DNA of 64,000 bases from Multifurca ochricompacta (GCA_022496185.1 WTXG01000131.1:1-64000), one strand, 5' to 3'; shown: positions 10,580-21,950, counted from the stretch's first letter. A program made the numbers and translations. Notes: generated from the sequence alone by a model not told the origin.

Positions 10580-11704
10580 ATGTCCACTTCTCGTTTTCGC
10601 CACCCCCTCACTGGACGAGCTCCATCCCCTATTGATGATCCCGCGGTCTTTGAGGCCACCCGCTCTGCTGCCCTAGATGCTGCCACCAAAGCAGCACTGA
10701 GACGACCACAGGATGCTCCCACTCTTCCACCTACGCCAACCACATCACCTATTCCCTCTCCACCACGTCCCCAAACCCCATTTACGATGACCGACAATCC
10801 CACCACAAATCTCACTCAAGCCATGACCCTTACAGCTACAAACCTGTCACTAGAGGAGGACATACGCAACAGAGTACTACTTCTACTGGAGGAAGCTCGT
10901 GCTAGGCTACAAACCTCTGAACCCCCAGCCGATGATCCTAACCTTGTCTACCGCCCTACTACCCCGGACTTCTCCCAACTACCTCATGAGGAGTTCATCA
11001 CACAGACACAACAAGAGGTCCATGGTCTAAGTTCTGACTTTGACTCACCGGGCCCCCCTTTCCACCGCAACCATGTACACTCCCCCTCCTTCATCCCACA
11101 CCGAATAGCAGACAACACAGGCCGCCTTGATGTTGCTAGGTGGGTTGCCTTCGATTACCACTGTGCTGACCCCCGCATCTACTTCACTATGGGAGTGTGT
11201 CATCCCATAACCGATGCCCCACTTTATGCCACCACCTACTACCGCTTTGTGCACAGACCCAACCCCCTCCTATCCCTCCATCAACAGCGACTCTTTGACG
11301 ACAACCAGACCTATACCCCCCTAGTTAATGTGGCGCTGGACAACCTGCATGACCCTGGAGCCTGGGCTGAGGTCACTCGCTTCTGCTACGCAACCTACCA
11401 TCTGGATGAAGCTCAACATAACCTTGCTCACTGGCGATGACGCACAGACCAAGCCCAACAGGCCATCCACTCCGCCAGGCATGCCATGTCAAGAAATGAC
11501 CTTTACTATCGACTCTTCCCCCACCTCACGTATGCCTTCGCCCCCTCACGCACCATTCCCCCCACTCACGCAGCCCGCTTTGCGCCACACCCTGAGCTGC
11601 GTGCAGTCCTGCAGGCGGGTGGACCAGGAAGTTGACATCTCCCTCATCGCCGCCGCACACGCCGTCTACCACCACTCAATGCTGATCAACCTCGGGGTGA
11701 CTGA
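10580..11704 (+). pseudogene. Gypsy-A1 ORF3, unknown protein between pol and 3' LTR
   Basis: About 375 codons from the ATG at 10580. I do not recognise the family. Residues about 1-75 are Pro/Ala/Thr-rich and look disordered. A helical segment follows (EEDIRNRVLLLLEEARARLQ). A central region rich in aromatic and His residues (RWVAFDYHCADPRIYFTMG; PLYATTYYRFVH; DPGAWAEVTRFCYATYHLDEA) leads to a C-terminus with LYYRLFPHLTY and PELRAVLQAGGPG. I see no signal peptide, transmembrane segment or zinc motif, so it does not look like an envelope. Stops at 11438-11440 and 11633-11635 are TGA; A2 has arginine at both, CGA at the second. The A2 copy preserves the protein over about 300 residues, so it was once a selected gene. 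It sits in the position of env in retroviruses. Confidence 0.8.
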
Positions 11705-11745
11705 CCAACTGTCTGGGGTCAGACAGGGACCTACAAAGGGGGTAA

Positions 11746-12381
11746 TGTGATGGTTCCCTAGGCTGGTACAAGGGTCAAGGACATGTGACTTGTCTTTTGC
11801 GTTTCTCCTTTGTCTTTTCTTTTCTTTTCTTTCCATACGCGACTCTTACCACATGATGTGCTGATAAAGGACTTATGACTTATCATTTATACTGCTGACT
11901 GATTGCTTACTGAGGATCTTACTCATCTGCTTACTGATCAGTAGTAGAGGGCGTAACCCCTCCACCATCTATATCATTCTGGGACATTCTACTGTACAAC
12001 CATTAGACTGTCTAGTGAAAGCTCTAGTAACTACCAGAATAGTCTCCCTACCAGCATGCATGTATATAAAGACCCTAGTAGAAAGGACAGGACGTTAAGT
12101 CTGTTCTTCTGTAGCAATACAGGTGTACTGGGACTCACATTACTTGACTGAGAACACCTTCCACTTGAAACCTTTAAGCCGCGCCTTGAAGGAACTTCGA
12201 CCCCCTTGAAACTTGCAGCAGGACTTAAGTGTCACTGCTCGACTTCGTCTCGCGCGTGTGCCCCCCTTGATCAGCACAACTTGACCTGGCTTGGAGCCTT
12301 GACTTGATAAGAGGCTCTTGTAGCCTTGACAGACAACCTCGAACCTCGAACTTCGACACAGCACCACACCTTGCTGTGACA
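11746..12381 (+). repeat. Gypsy-A1 3' LTR
   Basis: 636 bp, same length as the 5' LTR. It is preceded by the polypurine tract AAAGGGGGTAA at 11735-11745 and followed by CTTGA. Confidence 0.95.
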
Positions 12382-14910
12382 CTTGACCCTCTTCTCTGAT
12401 TCCTGTGGGAGTATTCCCACACTGATCTGACTCCTGTGGGACCTGTCATTTCCCCATTTACCCCTGACCCTGGTGGGAATCCTCCCACACTGATATGACT
12501 CCTGTGGGGCTGTCCCACATGATTATGCTTCTGATAAGGCTTATCCTTATCATGGACTATATTTGACATCTTATCTGCTATTGGATGATAAGGACTCTGA
12601 CCCTGTTCCTGATTAGCTACAAACCAGATCCCCATACAGTATATAAGACCCTGTAGACAGTTTGTACAACCCTAGATTTGACCTCTTGTGCCTTCAGCCT
12701 AGAGTTTCCCTAGTCACGGAATACAGAGGGGCTTATTTGCCCTTTTTCATTCTTCATAATCTCTGGAAGGACCCCATTGCCTCTGGCAATGGGTGTGCAC
12801 TTCTGTTCCGAATCCCATCCATTACCCAGATGCTGTTGATGCTCTGGCTTCCCTTCCTTTGCCCTCTCTGACTTTGGTCCACTTGGTGTGCTTCTAGCAC
12901 TGTGGCCAGGTCCTGTCCCCACTCAACAGCCTTAGGGGATTAGCTCCCTTTGGCTGACTTGTCCCGTCTCTCTCTGTGCTTGGTTATAGCACAACTTCCT
13001 ATTCACCCTGAAGCTAAGAGCCTGGCCTTGTTGTGCCAGGCTTGCTGGAGATCCCGGACCCACAGTGTCAGGTGCCGCGGATGTGGCTGACTAGTGCCGG
13101 ACTAGTGTCAGTGGACTCGCGCCGACTGGTGCACGTTGCACAGCAATGCCCTGCTGAGCGTTACACACATGCAAGCAAAACTCATGGACTTCGTCTCTGG
13201 ATTAGGACTAGTGATTGTCAAAGGGTTTCATACCCGCGCGGGTAAGCGCCACGGGTTTTGCCGGGTACGGGTACGGGTATATGGCTCCCAACCCGTGGAA
13301 ACCCATACCCATGCGGCGGGTTTGGCGGGTATAGGCACCGATTATGCATTGACAAGATCAGTAGAATTTCCAAGATAAAACACATCTGCAGCCACAAAAA
13401 TACAAGATCTCGTCTGATGTATGCTACAGGGTTGTGTTAAATATGTTCTAGTATTATCCTACAAAATATCAAAGCAGATTAACGGTGCAATGTAAAATAA
13501 AATCCTTATCAGTGATCCACTTTCTTGAAAACCATGATACATCTGTTTTATTAACGCACGACCAATTCTGCTGGTCTGGCACTATCTAAAATACACTCTA
13601 GACTACTTTAGACTATATTGTAATCTAATTATCAAATTAGTTTGCTGAAACAAGGCCCGCGTGTATCTACAAGCTGCATAGGGCAGTGACTACATTGCAT
13701 CGCGTGGACCAGCATATCGGTCTGACCTCCTTCCTATTAAGGAAGGTTGACTTAAATTTCCATAATTGGTCCAGGCTGGTTATCCAAAACACACAGAAAT
13801 GTCCATTCAGGGACCAGGATGTCAGAACGCAGTTGTAAAAAGGGTTTAGCTATCTATTTAGATAGCGGATCAGCTATTACTAAGCGTTAGCTACTATGGT
13901 AAAGATAAGATATAGTTATACTCCAGTTCTTGTGGTCAAAACTGAAGTGAACGCATACAAAGTGGCGACCTTTTATACTACATAAAAGCATGACAATCAT
14001 AACAGTAAATACTTCTATTTACTTGTGACAAGATGTGTTAAGGAATGTGTTGCGCGTGCAATGTGGAATTGTCTCTAAATCAGTTAATGGACGCACTTTA
14101 GATTATCTTATCACAATTGGATTGACTCCACCCAGGTGTCTGGCTGTTCAGTCCTGAACTATCCGGTTGCTACTGGCTCGTCTCAACAATTCGCGGACAC
14201 TGTGTCAGTAGACAGAACAATGTAAAGTTGTAAGGACAGTCTAAAAGTAGTCTAGAATGTATTCTAGAAGGTGCCAGACCATGTAAATAGACCGCGTGTG
14301 ATCACATATTGTGAAAACAGGCATGGTGCAGGCTGTACTTTAGATGCTACATTACTACTCTATCTCACCTTGTTAGTGTAGAGACTTAGATGCTTTCAAT
14401 ATGCGATAGCAACTTGATTTTGTAGCATATTTACATAGGCTTTTATATATCTACATGTACTAATTGGCTATTAATCTAATCGTAAGTACAACGCATTTAT
14501 AATGCAATTATTGTCACATGACCGCTTTTGGATGTATTAGGATCATTAGATGTGATTGCATGATCACAATCTTATGTCGGACTGCTCTACCAGTAGCTCT
14601 GTACCGGTATCTTGGTTCAACACATATGCGTCCATAACTGATTGTTGTCTCATTTTGCATCGGACGTATTATCTGATCTGGCACTTTGTAGGACAGTAGT
14701 AATAGGCATATTATTGCTGTATAAGCAGAGCTAAACATTTCTGACTGCCTCAAGCCTTACGCATGCATCAATCTCCATTCTGCGCAATTATCTTACAGGC
14801 TTTTTCATTGTCATCTATCTATAGCAACACATGGAATCTTATCTTATATTTCCTAACTGACATCTATACTTTTTTTCCAGGTTCAGGTTTAAAACAACCC
14901 CACTATTTTG

Positions 14911-15129
14911 TGCTGAGCCGGTAACGGATCAGACTAAGCCGGACCGGATTAGAGGTGACCGGTGTTGGCAGTGCAGGATGATACTTACACTCGTTTATTA
15001 TAATTAGTTATGATTAAGTACATTCCTTATGATCACAGCACAGCACAGTCCTTACAGTATTTAAAGACAATATTTCTGTATCTAACAAAGTAATTGTTTT
15101 AACCAGATTTATCAGGCTGCATTTCCACA
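14911..15129 (+). repeat. Short LTR of the Copia-3 LTR type inside hAT-1
   Basis: 219 bp starting TGCTGAGCCGG and ending GCATTTCCACA, related to the Copia-3 3' LTR at 20425-20835. Flanks TTTTG and TATTG are near-matching target duplications. hAT-2 lacks this insert at the homologous spot, so it arrived after the two copies separated. It now lies just upstream of the transposase ATG. Confidence 0.65.
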
Positions 15130-15141
15130 TATTGTTTCAAA

Positions 15142-18100
15142 ATGTCTCCCTCTAGCTCTAGCAAAGCTGCTCCTAATTTACGTCCTTCAAGTTCTCGCAA
15201 ACGAAAGCAGATGACGCGCGTCACAGACAACGCAGATCCACTGCTACCCAAGAATAAGAAGGCAAAACAATTATCTCATTTATCGACAAATACAAGCCAA
15301 ATACCACTCCCTACTAAGGATACAAGTACTGGTACTTTTGAAAGCCGGCAGGCCTCTGTTGACATTGAAGATATTGATGATGAAGATAATACTGTCCAAG
15401 GCCAAATAATAGAGGAAGCTGATGGAAGCGATGATGACGACAACGATCCCAGTGGTCCTAGCGTCATAGTGATTGATGATGATGATGACGAACCTGAGGA
15501 GTCTGCAAAAGATGAATTGAGTCAGTCAGTTCCTGCACAATGTCACTGTCTTTTCTAACATGCGCGTAGAGAGACTTTCAAAATATTGGAACTCACCAAT
15601 CTATGCGTTTTTCAAACCATATCCCCGCGTTGATCACGTTGATGGCCGTCGAGTTCATGTCTTTGAGTGTAATGCAAAGCACTGCAAAGGGAAAGGTCAG
15701 TATTACCGGCATGTCCGACGCTACCTGGATACAGGAGATGCAAAGTCAACAAGCAATTTGCAACGCCACGCCAAAATCTGTTGGAGCAAAGAGATAATAG
15801 AAACTGCAGATCAAAAAAAGGATGTCCACACTGCACGAGAGGCTGTGGAAAAAGCTACATTGAAGAATGGGTCAATTACTGCAGTTTTTGAGAGGACTAA
15901 CCTAAATAGAGTAACTTACTCATATCGGCAACATACCAAGACAGAATCACAGTATGTCACCATCAATAGAGATCTGTGACCATACTGAGATTGTTCTTGG
16001 CTGTGGCAGCGCGGAGATCGTTCGATGGGTTTCAGAAAGCGTTCGACCCTTTAACATTGTCAAGGATCGAGGGTTTCAGTCACTGATGAAGACTGGGAGG
16101 CCTGAATGCTACATACCTTCACCCGAAACAGTGTCCCGCGATGTCAAGAATGTCTTCGTTCGGTGTCACCAGAGGATCGCAACGATGCTACAGGTGGGTA
16201 ACAAGTCTGTGAATATGATATCTATATCAGAGCTGAAAATGATGACTTACGCTTTACAGGAATACGATGGCGCCTTGAACTTTGCATTAGATGCATGGAC
16301 GTCACCTAACCACAAAGCTTATATTGCTGTTACAGTCCACTTTGAGCAGGATGGTGTCCCTGTTGCCATGCTTCTCGATCTCGTTGAGGTGGCCATGTCA
16401 CATTCGGGATTGAACCTCGCTGCTGCATTGCAAAGATTCTTGATGACTTTGATATTTCTGATAAGGTCAGTATCCAAACAAGTGATGAGGAATATAAACT
16501 TAACAGATTTCCATAGATCCTAAGCATCACTTGTGACAATGCAACCAATAACAATAGAATGATTGACGAGCTGAAGTTCCTCCTCCCCCAATTCCCTGGC
16601 CCAGCAAGTCGAACATGTTGCTTCACACATATTATCAATCTGATTGCCAAGACTGTCATTCGACAGTTTGATGTTCCACATGTGCGAGAGGGTGCGATCA
16701 TTGATGAGGCAATGATCGCATTACACATGCTAGCAGGAGATCTTGATGTTGAGGACTTGTTGACCCAGGCAGATGGTTGTGATGATGATGACGATGGTGA
16801 AGGATGGGTGGATGAGCGCCAAGGGATGTTGGAGCTGGAGTTGGATGGTCTTGATGGTGATGTACAACCAGTGCGAACAATGTTGGTGAAGGTGCGTCCA
16901 GTTGGCGCTAATGCTGTAGATCTCTGACTAAGCACCCATGCTAGATCCGCAAGATAGCATTCGCGATCAAAAACTCATCAATGCTCATCCTCCCCACATG
17001 GGTTTCCACTCTCAAAGACCTCAATCTCAGTTGTTGTATGATGCCCCGGGACGTGTCCACCCGATGGAACTCGACATATGACATGCTAGACTTTGCTGTG
17101 ACATATTCTGAAGCACTGGACATTATCACTGGTGACCGGGAGATGAAGCTGAGGCAGTACGAGATGGACGCGAATGAATGGGAGATAGCTCGTCAGCTGT
17201 GCCAGGTTCTAAAGGTGAGTTTTCATACCTTGTTTGATTCTTTTACTCATTCTGTCCAGATCTTCAAAGATGCAACACTCTTTTTCTCTCGTGATGGCAT
17301 TCCAAACATTGTGATGGTCATTCCTGCCATGGACCGCATTGATGAGGTTCTTGCCACCAATGCACTCAATCCACAGTATCCTTTGTCTATTCAAGCTGCA
17401 CTCACAATGGCAAAGAAAACCCTTAACCGGTACTACAGCAAAACTGATCTTTCTGAAGTTTATAGGATTGCTATGGGTATGTACTTGCATTGCTACAACA
17501 TTACACGTTCAGTCAATCACTTCCCTAGTTCTCCACCCTCAACATAAACTAGAGTATTCAGAAATGCTGGCTGGACAGAGGAGTGGATCAAAACATCACT
17601 GAAAATTGTTCGAGACCGATTTGAGGGCACCTACAAAGCTGTTCCAGTAGATGAAGATAAAGAGATGTTTGAAGAAGTAAGTACTAATAATCTTACATTG
17701 TGATCCAAGTATTAACATTAACATTGAATCCATAGCCCACAGAATTGCCCTCAAGGAACATCTTCGACAATCTCCCTGCACTTGCTGCACCCAAACCCTC
17801 AAATCTGCGAGATGAGTTGGAGCGCTTCCTTAGCACAGACCCTGAGTATGTAAAGGATGTTCTTGCTTGGTGGTATGAGCATCAACCCATGTACCTGCGG
17901 CTTTCTCAAATGGCAATGGATTATCTCACAATACCAGGTAAGTAATGGAATTGTTATAAGGGTTTTTGAGTCTACTAATACACATATTTCAGCAACATCT
18001 GTGAATGTTGAGCGGGTTTTCAGCACAGGCCGCATTCTTTTGTCGCACCTCCGCTCTTGCCTCTCAATTCAGTCAACTCGAGCTTTGATGATGGTTGGGG

Positions 18101-18210
18101 AATGGAGCAAGCTGGGATATGTCAAGAATAGTGATGTAAAAGCTGCAACTATCCTCCCAGAGGTTGAGGGAGAGGAGGAGGAGCTTGAGGAAGATTGGGA
18201 TTTGATTTGA
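15142..18210 (+). pseudogene. hAT transposase gene with about nine introns
   Basis: Encodes a hAT-superfamily cut-and-paste transposase. The acidic N-terminus (15142 to about 15520) precedes a BED-type zinc finger (FECNAKHC ... NLQRHAKIC). Catalytic core blocks follow: LDAWTSPNHKAY (first Asp), ITCDNATNNN (second Asp, split by an intron), CFTHIINLIAK, DVSTRWNSTYDML, then the C-terminal dimerisation block ATSVNVERVFSTGR. GT-AG introns that restore the frame are at about 15520-15570, 15951-16009, 16195-16259, 16466-16516, 16892-16944, 17215-17259, 17477-17528, 17677-17735 and 17938-17992. A one-base loss near 17553 (before RNAGWTEEW-like sequence) appears to break the frame, so this copy is probably inactive, but all motifs remain. 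The ATG at 15142 is the first in a coding-quality frame. Confidence 0.87.
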
Positions 18211-18439
18211 CTGGCATTATTTACTAGTACAATGTATGCACACAGTAACTATTTATACTTATCGTATGACAAAAGTGGGTTAGAATGAGAGGTACTGGGT
18301 ACAAGGCAAAGGGGCGTGTGAAGGAAGTGGAACTGTATGCCAAAAATGCAGGACAGTCACACAATCTTATCTCCTCAGGTCTGACCAGGCCCGTTTTCCA
18401 AAATGCGCAGAAATGCACAGAAGCACAGAATAACAATCG

Positions 18440-20064
18440 CTTGAGTGCTGCCGTCCACATGCTTCCCTCCGATCGGTTCGCATGGCCAACTGGCGTCTTG
18501 TTCTGAACACCATTTGCCACCCTGTCCTCACCTATGGCTCCCAGCTCTGGGTCTGATCCAAACAAGCTGCTGGCTTGATCAAGCTCCTACAGGGAGTCAC
18601 CAACCACATGGTCAAAGTGGTCTCTGGGTCTTTCCACATGGCTCCCATGAACTGGTACGCCTTCTCTCCATGACTCACTATATGCAGAAGCTCACAGACA
18701 CCACTTCACTCCACTATTTGTCCCTCCCTCCCCGGTCCCAACTGTCCATCTGCCTTTCCACTGAGGCAGATGATGCCATTTGGGCCCCCTTGTCTCGGCC
18801 TCGACGACGCACGCAGCCAGCACAACCCACACCGCTTACAATGCTGGCAGCGCGCACCCCTCCACTGGCCTGCCCAGTGGATGTGCTTGCACTCGCCCCC
18901 TGGGAACTCCCAGAGTGGGGCGACCATGTCTCCTACGATGGGTTACCCGCCCTCAACTCAGCAAGGATGCCCTCGCTGTGCATCTTTCCCAGCCGCGTGC
19001 GTCGGTCATCCTCGTACATGTCACCATGTCCCTATCCAGCACAGGCCGTGGCGACGAAAAGGTAGTGGGGGCCACGGCAGCGACCCTTATGGATCAACGG
19101 GGTGAGTGGATCATGGAGTGGTGTTGGGGCTTGGGCACTAGGGCTGACATGGAGTTGTTTGGGCTGGCTCGCACCATGAGCTGGCTCTGCAATTTTCTGG
19201 GTGAGTCCTTGGTTCCTCTGTCTGTGGTACTGACTGCCTCCTCTTCTTCCTTCCTCCTCTCCCTCCGCTCGCACGACCCACGCAAGTTCACTGGCGACTT
19301 CGTGCTTTTCCAGTGGTCGCTCTCCACTTTGCTGTCGACTTTCCCAGACCCACCTCAAGTTCATGTGGATTCCGGCGGTCAAGACTTACCATGCCATGAT
19401 GGCTTCCTCGAAGGCTGCTGCCCATTCATGCACGACAATGTCCCTTCACGACCTGGACGAACGCCCTTCTCTGAAGTGGCGTGCCCTCTCCCACCTCCAT
19501 GCCTACAACAATTGGTGCGAGGAATGACTCTGTGACTGTGCCCGCGCGGCTCCCTCTGAGAACACGGCTGGCAGCGACTACCGCACCTACTCCCTGTCAA
19601 TAGACCGGCCTCCCAATGGCTCCAATCACCCACTCTGGACAGCAGCTACCAAGAAGCGGAACGTTTGTCAAGCCCATCGCTTCCCGTTGACCATGCAAGC
19701 CGGATTGAGTTTGCTGGTGGATATGTAGGACTTGGTAAGTTTTTTCTTTCTTCGTTCTCGAACGGTCTCTGTTTCAGATGGCCATTTACCTTAGTTTACA
19801 CTGTTTTTTTTCTCCCAGGTTTTACACCATGACACTTTGTTGTCACTCCCACTTATTGTCTGTAGTAGTAGTAGCTACGTTGTTTCCTGATGTGGCCGCG
19901 CGATTGGGCACCATCCTGCAAGTGTGTTATAAAATCACTTTGTTGTTGCTCCCACTCATTGTCTGTAGTAGTAGTAGCTACATTGTTTCTCCTGATGTGG
20001 CCGCGCGATTGGGCACCATCCTGCAAGTGTGTTATGAAGTCAATTACAAAAAAAAACAAAAAAA
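18440..20064 (+). pseudogene. Non-LTR (LINE) retrotransposon 3' remnant
   Basis: Broken frames here encode pieces like the end of a LINE reverse transcriptase (VLTYGSQLW followed by a helical stretch and VSGSFHMAPMN) and then an RNase H-like region (VHVDSGG or, in the next frame, FMWIPAVK). Stops and frame changes are frequent. The segment ends in an A-rich tail (about 20048-20062), as expected for target-primed insertion. It lies between the hAT-1 transposase and its right end and contributes nothing to hAT function. Family assignment (Tad1-like) is tentative. Confidence 0.55.
19833..20036 (+). repeat. About 102-bp tandem duplication at the LINE 3' end
   Basis: Two head-to-tail copies share blocks such as TGTGGCCGCGCGATTGGGCA and CATCCTGCAAGTGTGTTAT, directly before the A-rich tail. 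Short 3'-UTR tandem units of this kind are common in LINEs. Confidence 0.8.
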
Positions 20065-20424
20065 CAGTCGTACTTGTATGAAATGAAACCAAAATAATGA
20101 AATAATAATGTAAATAAAGTATCCATTTCATTTTATGAACACAAACCAGCAAATTTTGAGGGATATTGAGTAGCCATAAATGAACACGTGGTGTCCAAGT
20201 CCTTATTGCCTTGGTCCAGGATGGCCCAGGCCGGACATCCAAAAAGCGCGATGCAAGTAAAGAACTTGCATGCGTTTTCACAGGTAACCCGCAGGTAACC
20301 CGCGGGTTACCCGTACCCATCACTACGGGTACGGGTACAGGTATGGGTACCAATGAGGATACCCCAGGGTTACCCCTGCCAATCACTAATTAGGACTAAT
20401 AGGATTGTCTTAATCACAGGGGGA

Positions 20425-20835
20425 TGTTGAGCTGGTAATGGATCAGAGTTGGCTGGACTGGATCAGAGGTGACCAGAGTTGCCAGTACAAGATGGAGTTA
20501 AGTGGACATTGTAATATACCTACTGACATTCCACTCATTAGTTATGATTACTTATGATTAAGATACAATCCTTCATGACCATAGCACAGCACACTCTTTA
20601 CAGTATTTAAGGACATTATTTCTGTGTTGTACACTTCAGTTTTGACCATTCACAACTGAAGTGAGTATTTACTTAGATTATCTTTACCACACGTATAGCT
20701 AACATTACTTGTGTAGTTATCTTGCTACCCATTTAGGTAAAGACTAATTAATAAATACAGTTTTGACCATTCACAACTGAATTATCTTGCTACCCATTTA
20801 GGTAGTGCTTATCTAACCTCAGCTGCATTTCCACA
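20425..20835 (+). repeat. Copia-3 3' LTR
   Basis: Begins TGTTGAGCTGG directly after a purine-rich tract (CACAGGGGGA, 20415-20424) and ends GCATTTCCACA. It carries a TATTTAA box near 20605 and two copies of CAGTTTTGACCATTCACAAC. It lies 28 bp after the hAT-1 target duplication, in line with the Copia-3 pol end. The right border is set by similarity to the LTR at 14911-15129 and is less sure. Confidence 0.7.
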
Positions 20836-21175
20836 CATGCATGCTGCTATTCCCACATATAGTAAATACAATCTGGTGCCCTAGCTGTAACGGGTGCTTC
20901 TATCCCGTGCTTGCTATGTTTGATTAGATTAGATGTAAAGATTGTAGTAAAACTCAGAGGTGAAAATGCCTTGTCAGAAAGCTGCCCAGAACACGGAGAT
21001 TAATGCATGCGTAAGGCTTGAAGCAGTCAGAGGACTCTGCCTTGCTTATGCAGCAAGAATAGACCTATATTGAACTTTGCTAAGAGCCTACAGCCCCAAG
21101 AGGACAAGATCAGCTGGGCCTGAGTAAATACAGATATAAAGTGCACCTACAGCCCCAAGAGGACAAGATGGGGTC
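20836..21175. other. Unassigned intergenic debris
   Basis: No coding signal. It shares a block with the hAT 5' noncoding region (GCATGCGTAAGGCTTGA near 21006) and holds two copies of ACAGCCCCAAGAGGACAAGA at about 21090 and 21150. Probably old transposon remains. Confidence 0.4.
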
Positions 21176-21179
21176 TGCA

Positions 21180-21578
21180 GCGTGCTACAGGGTGTCTTTA
21201 AATATGTTCTAGTACTATCCTACGAAATACCAAAACTGATTGAGCATGCAATGTAAATCTAAGTAATTATCAGTGGCTTACTCTTTTAAGTACCCTGACA
21301 CATCTTGTTTACTAACACGCAATCATTTCTGCTGGTCTGGCATCATCTAAAATACATACTAGACTACTTTAGATCACTCTATAATCAAATCATTAATTTG
21401 TATTACTCAAACAATGGCTGCGTAGGGCAGCAACTACTTTGCATCGCATGGACCGGGTCAGAATGGTCCGAACTCCTTCTTATCTTATCTCTATCTAAGA
21501 AGGTCGACTTGTATAACTCACACGCCCTCAGGATGGCTTTCAAGTGGTCCGGGATGCCAAAAATGCGCATCCAGGACA
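21180..21578 (-). repeat. Gypsy-B 3' LTR (left border approximate)
   Basis: On the - strand the LTR starts TGTCCTGGATGCG right after a polypurine tract GAGAAGGGGGGTAC (21579-21592), downstream of the Gypsy-B pol stop. Related sequence occurs within the hAT 5' regions (about 2950-3250 and 13430-13760), which suggests an old LTR of this type was captured there. No 5' LTR of Gypsy-B is in the window. Confidence 0.6.
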
Positions 21579-21950
21579 GTACCCCCCTTCTCAGGGCATT
21601 GCATCCTCACAAGCCTCAGTGAAATAAAGTGGCAATTGCCATGGAGCGGATGTGAAGGCGAGCATGGGTATCTTTTGTGGCACACCAGGGTGTCAAGTGT
21701 AAAAGTCTCTGACAGCCTCCTGAGCGAGCTTGAAGTTTCTGGCCAGCTCCCATGAGTCCTCCCCTTCGCCATATCCTTTCCACTGCACAAGGAATTTGAG
21801 TGTTTGACCAAACAGTTTTGCATCACGAATATGGTCAACCTCATACTTTTCCTCACCCTCGACCAGTACAGGGTCAGGCAGTGGTGGCATAAGTCCATTA
21901 ACGTCATTGCCTTTGTAGGGACTAAGGCGATCCACATGAAAAACATTGTG

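Larger units (their letters stand above)
5008..12381 (+). mobile_element. Gypsy-A1, Ty3/Gypsy chromovirus with a third ORF
   Basis: A full-length 7374-bp element with two 636-bp LTRs (TGTGAC...GTGACA) and target duplication CTTGA (5003-5007 and 12382-12386). Order: 5' LTR, self-complementary primer site, gag, pol (protease, RT, RNase H, integrase, chromodomain), ORF3, polypurine tract, 3' LTR. The LTRs differ at six positions, all CpG transitions, so the insertion is recent. It is nevertheless disabled: TGA stops in gag (6825), pol (7289, 8336) and ORF3 (11438, 11633), and a frameshift near 10085 before the chromodomain. The A2 copy and solo LTR-A3 elsewhere in the window belong to the same family. 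Confidence 0.95.
4460..13165 (+). repeat. Solo LTR-E1, split by Gypsy-A1
   Basis: The LTR is in two pieces: 4460-5007 and 12387-13165 (about 1327 bp net). It starts TGTTATGACCC and ends GCGTTACA. Target duplications CACAT flank it at 4455-4459 and 13166-13170, inside the Copia-3 pol frame. Gypsy-A1 inserted at 5007/5008 with its own duplication (CTTGA). There is no internal Gypsy-E sequence. The E-box-like array is at about 4850-4985 and the conserved hairpin at 12773-12793. Confidence 0.92.
13209..20388 (+). mobile_element. hAT-1 DNA transposon, full length
   Basis: 7180 bp with an 8-bp target duplication ATTAGGAC at 13201-13208 and 20389-20396. The terminal inverted repeats match over about 18 bp: TAGTGATTGTCAAAGGGT at the left and, reversed, TAGTGATTGGCAGGGGTA at the right. 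Both subterminal regions hold clusters of GGGTACGGGTA-like words (13220-13340 and 20280-20370), typical of transposase-binding sites. The transposase gene is at 15142-18210. The 1.9-kb 5' noncoding region (13340-15140) is shared with hAT-2 apart from a small LTR at 14911-15129. The 3' part carries a LINE remnant. It sits at the last codons of the Copia-3 pol. Confidence 0.93.

Noticed and set aside
10580..11704. Envelope gene in the env position of Gypsy-A1
   Set aside because: No signal peptide, transmembrane segment or glycoprotein-like cysteine pattern is visible.
18445..19535. Overlapping frames of 200-250 codons that could be a host gene
   Set aside because: Matches to LINE RT and RNase H motifs are spread over several frames with stops, followed by an A-rich tail.
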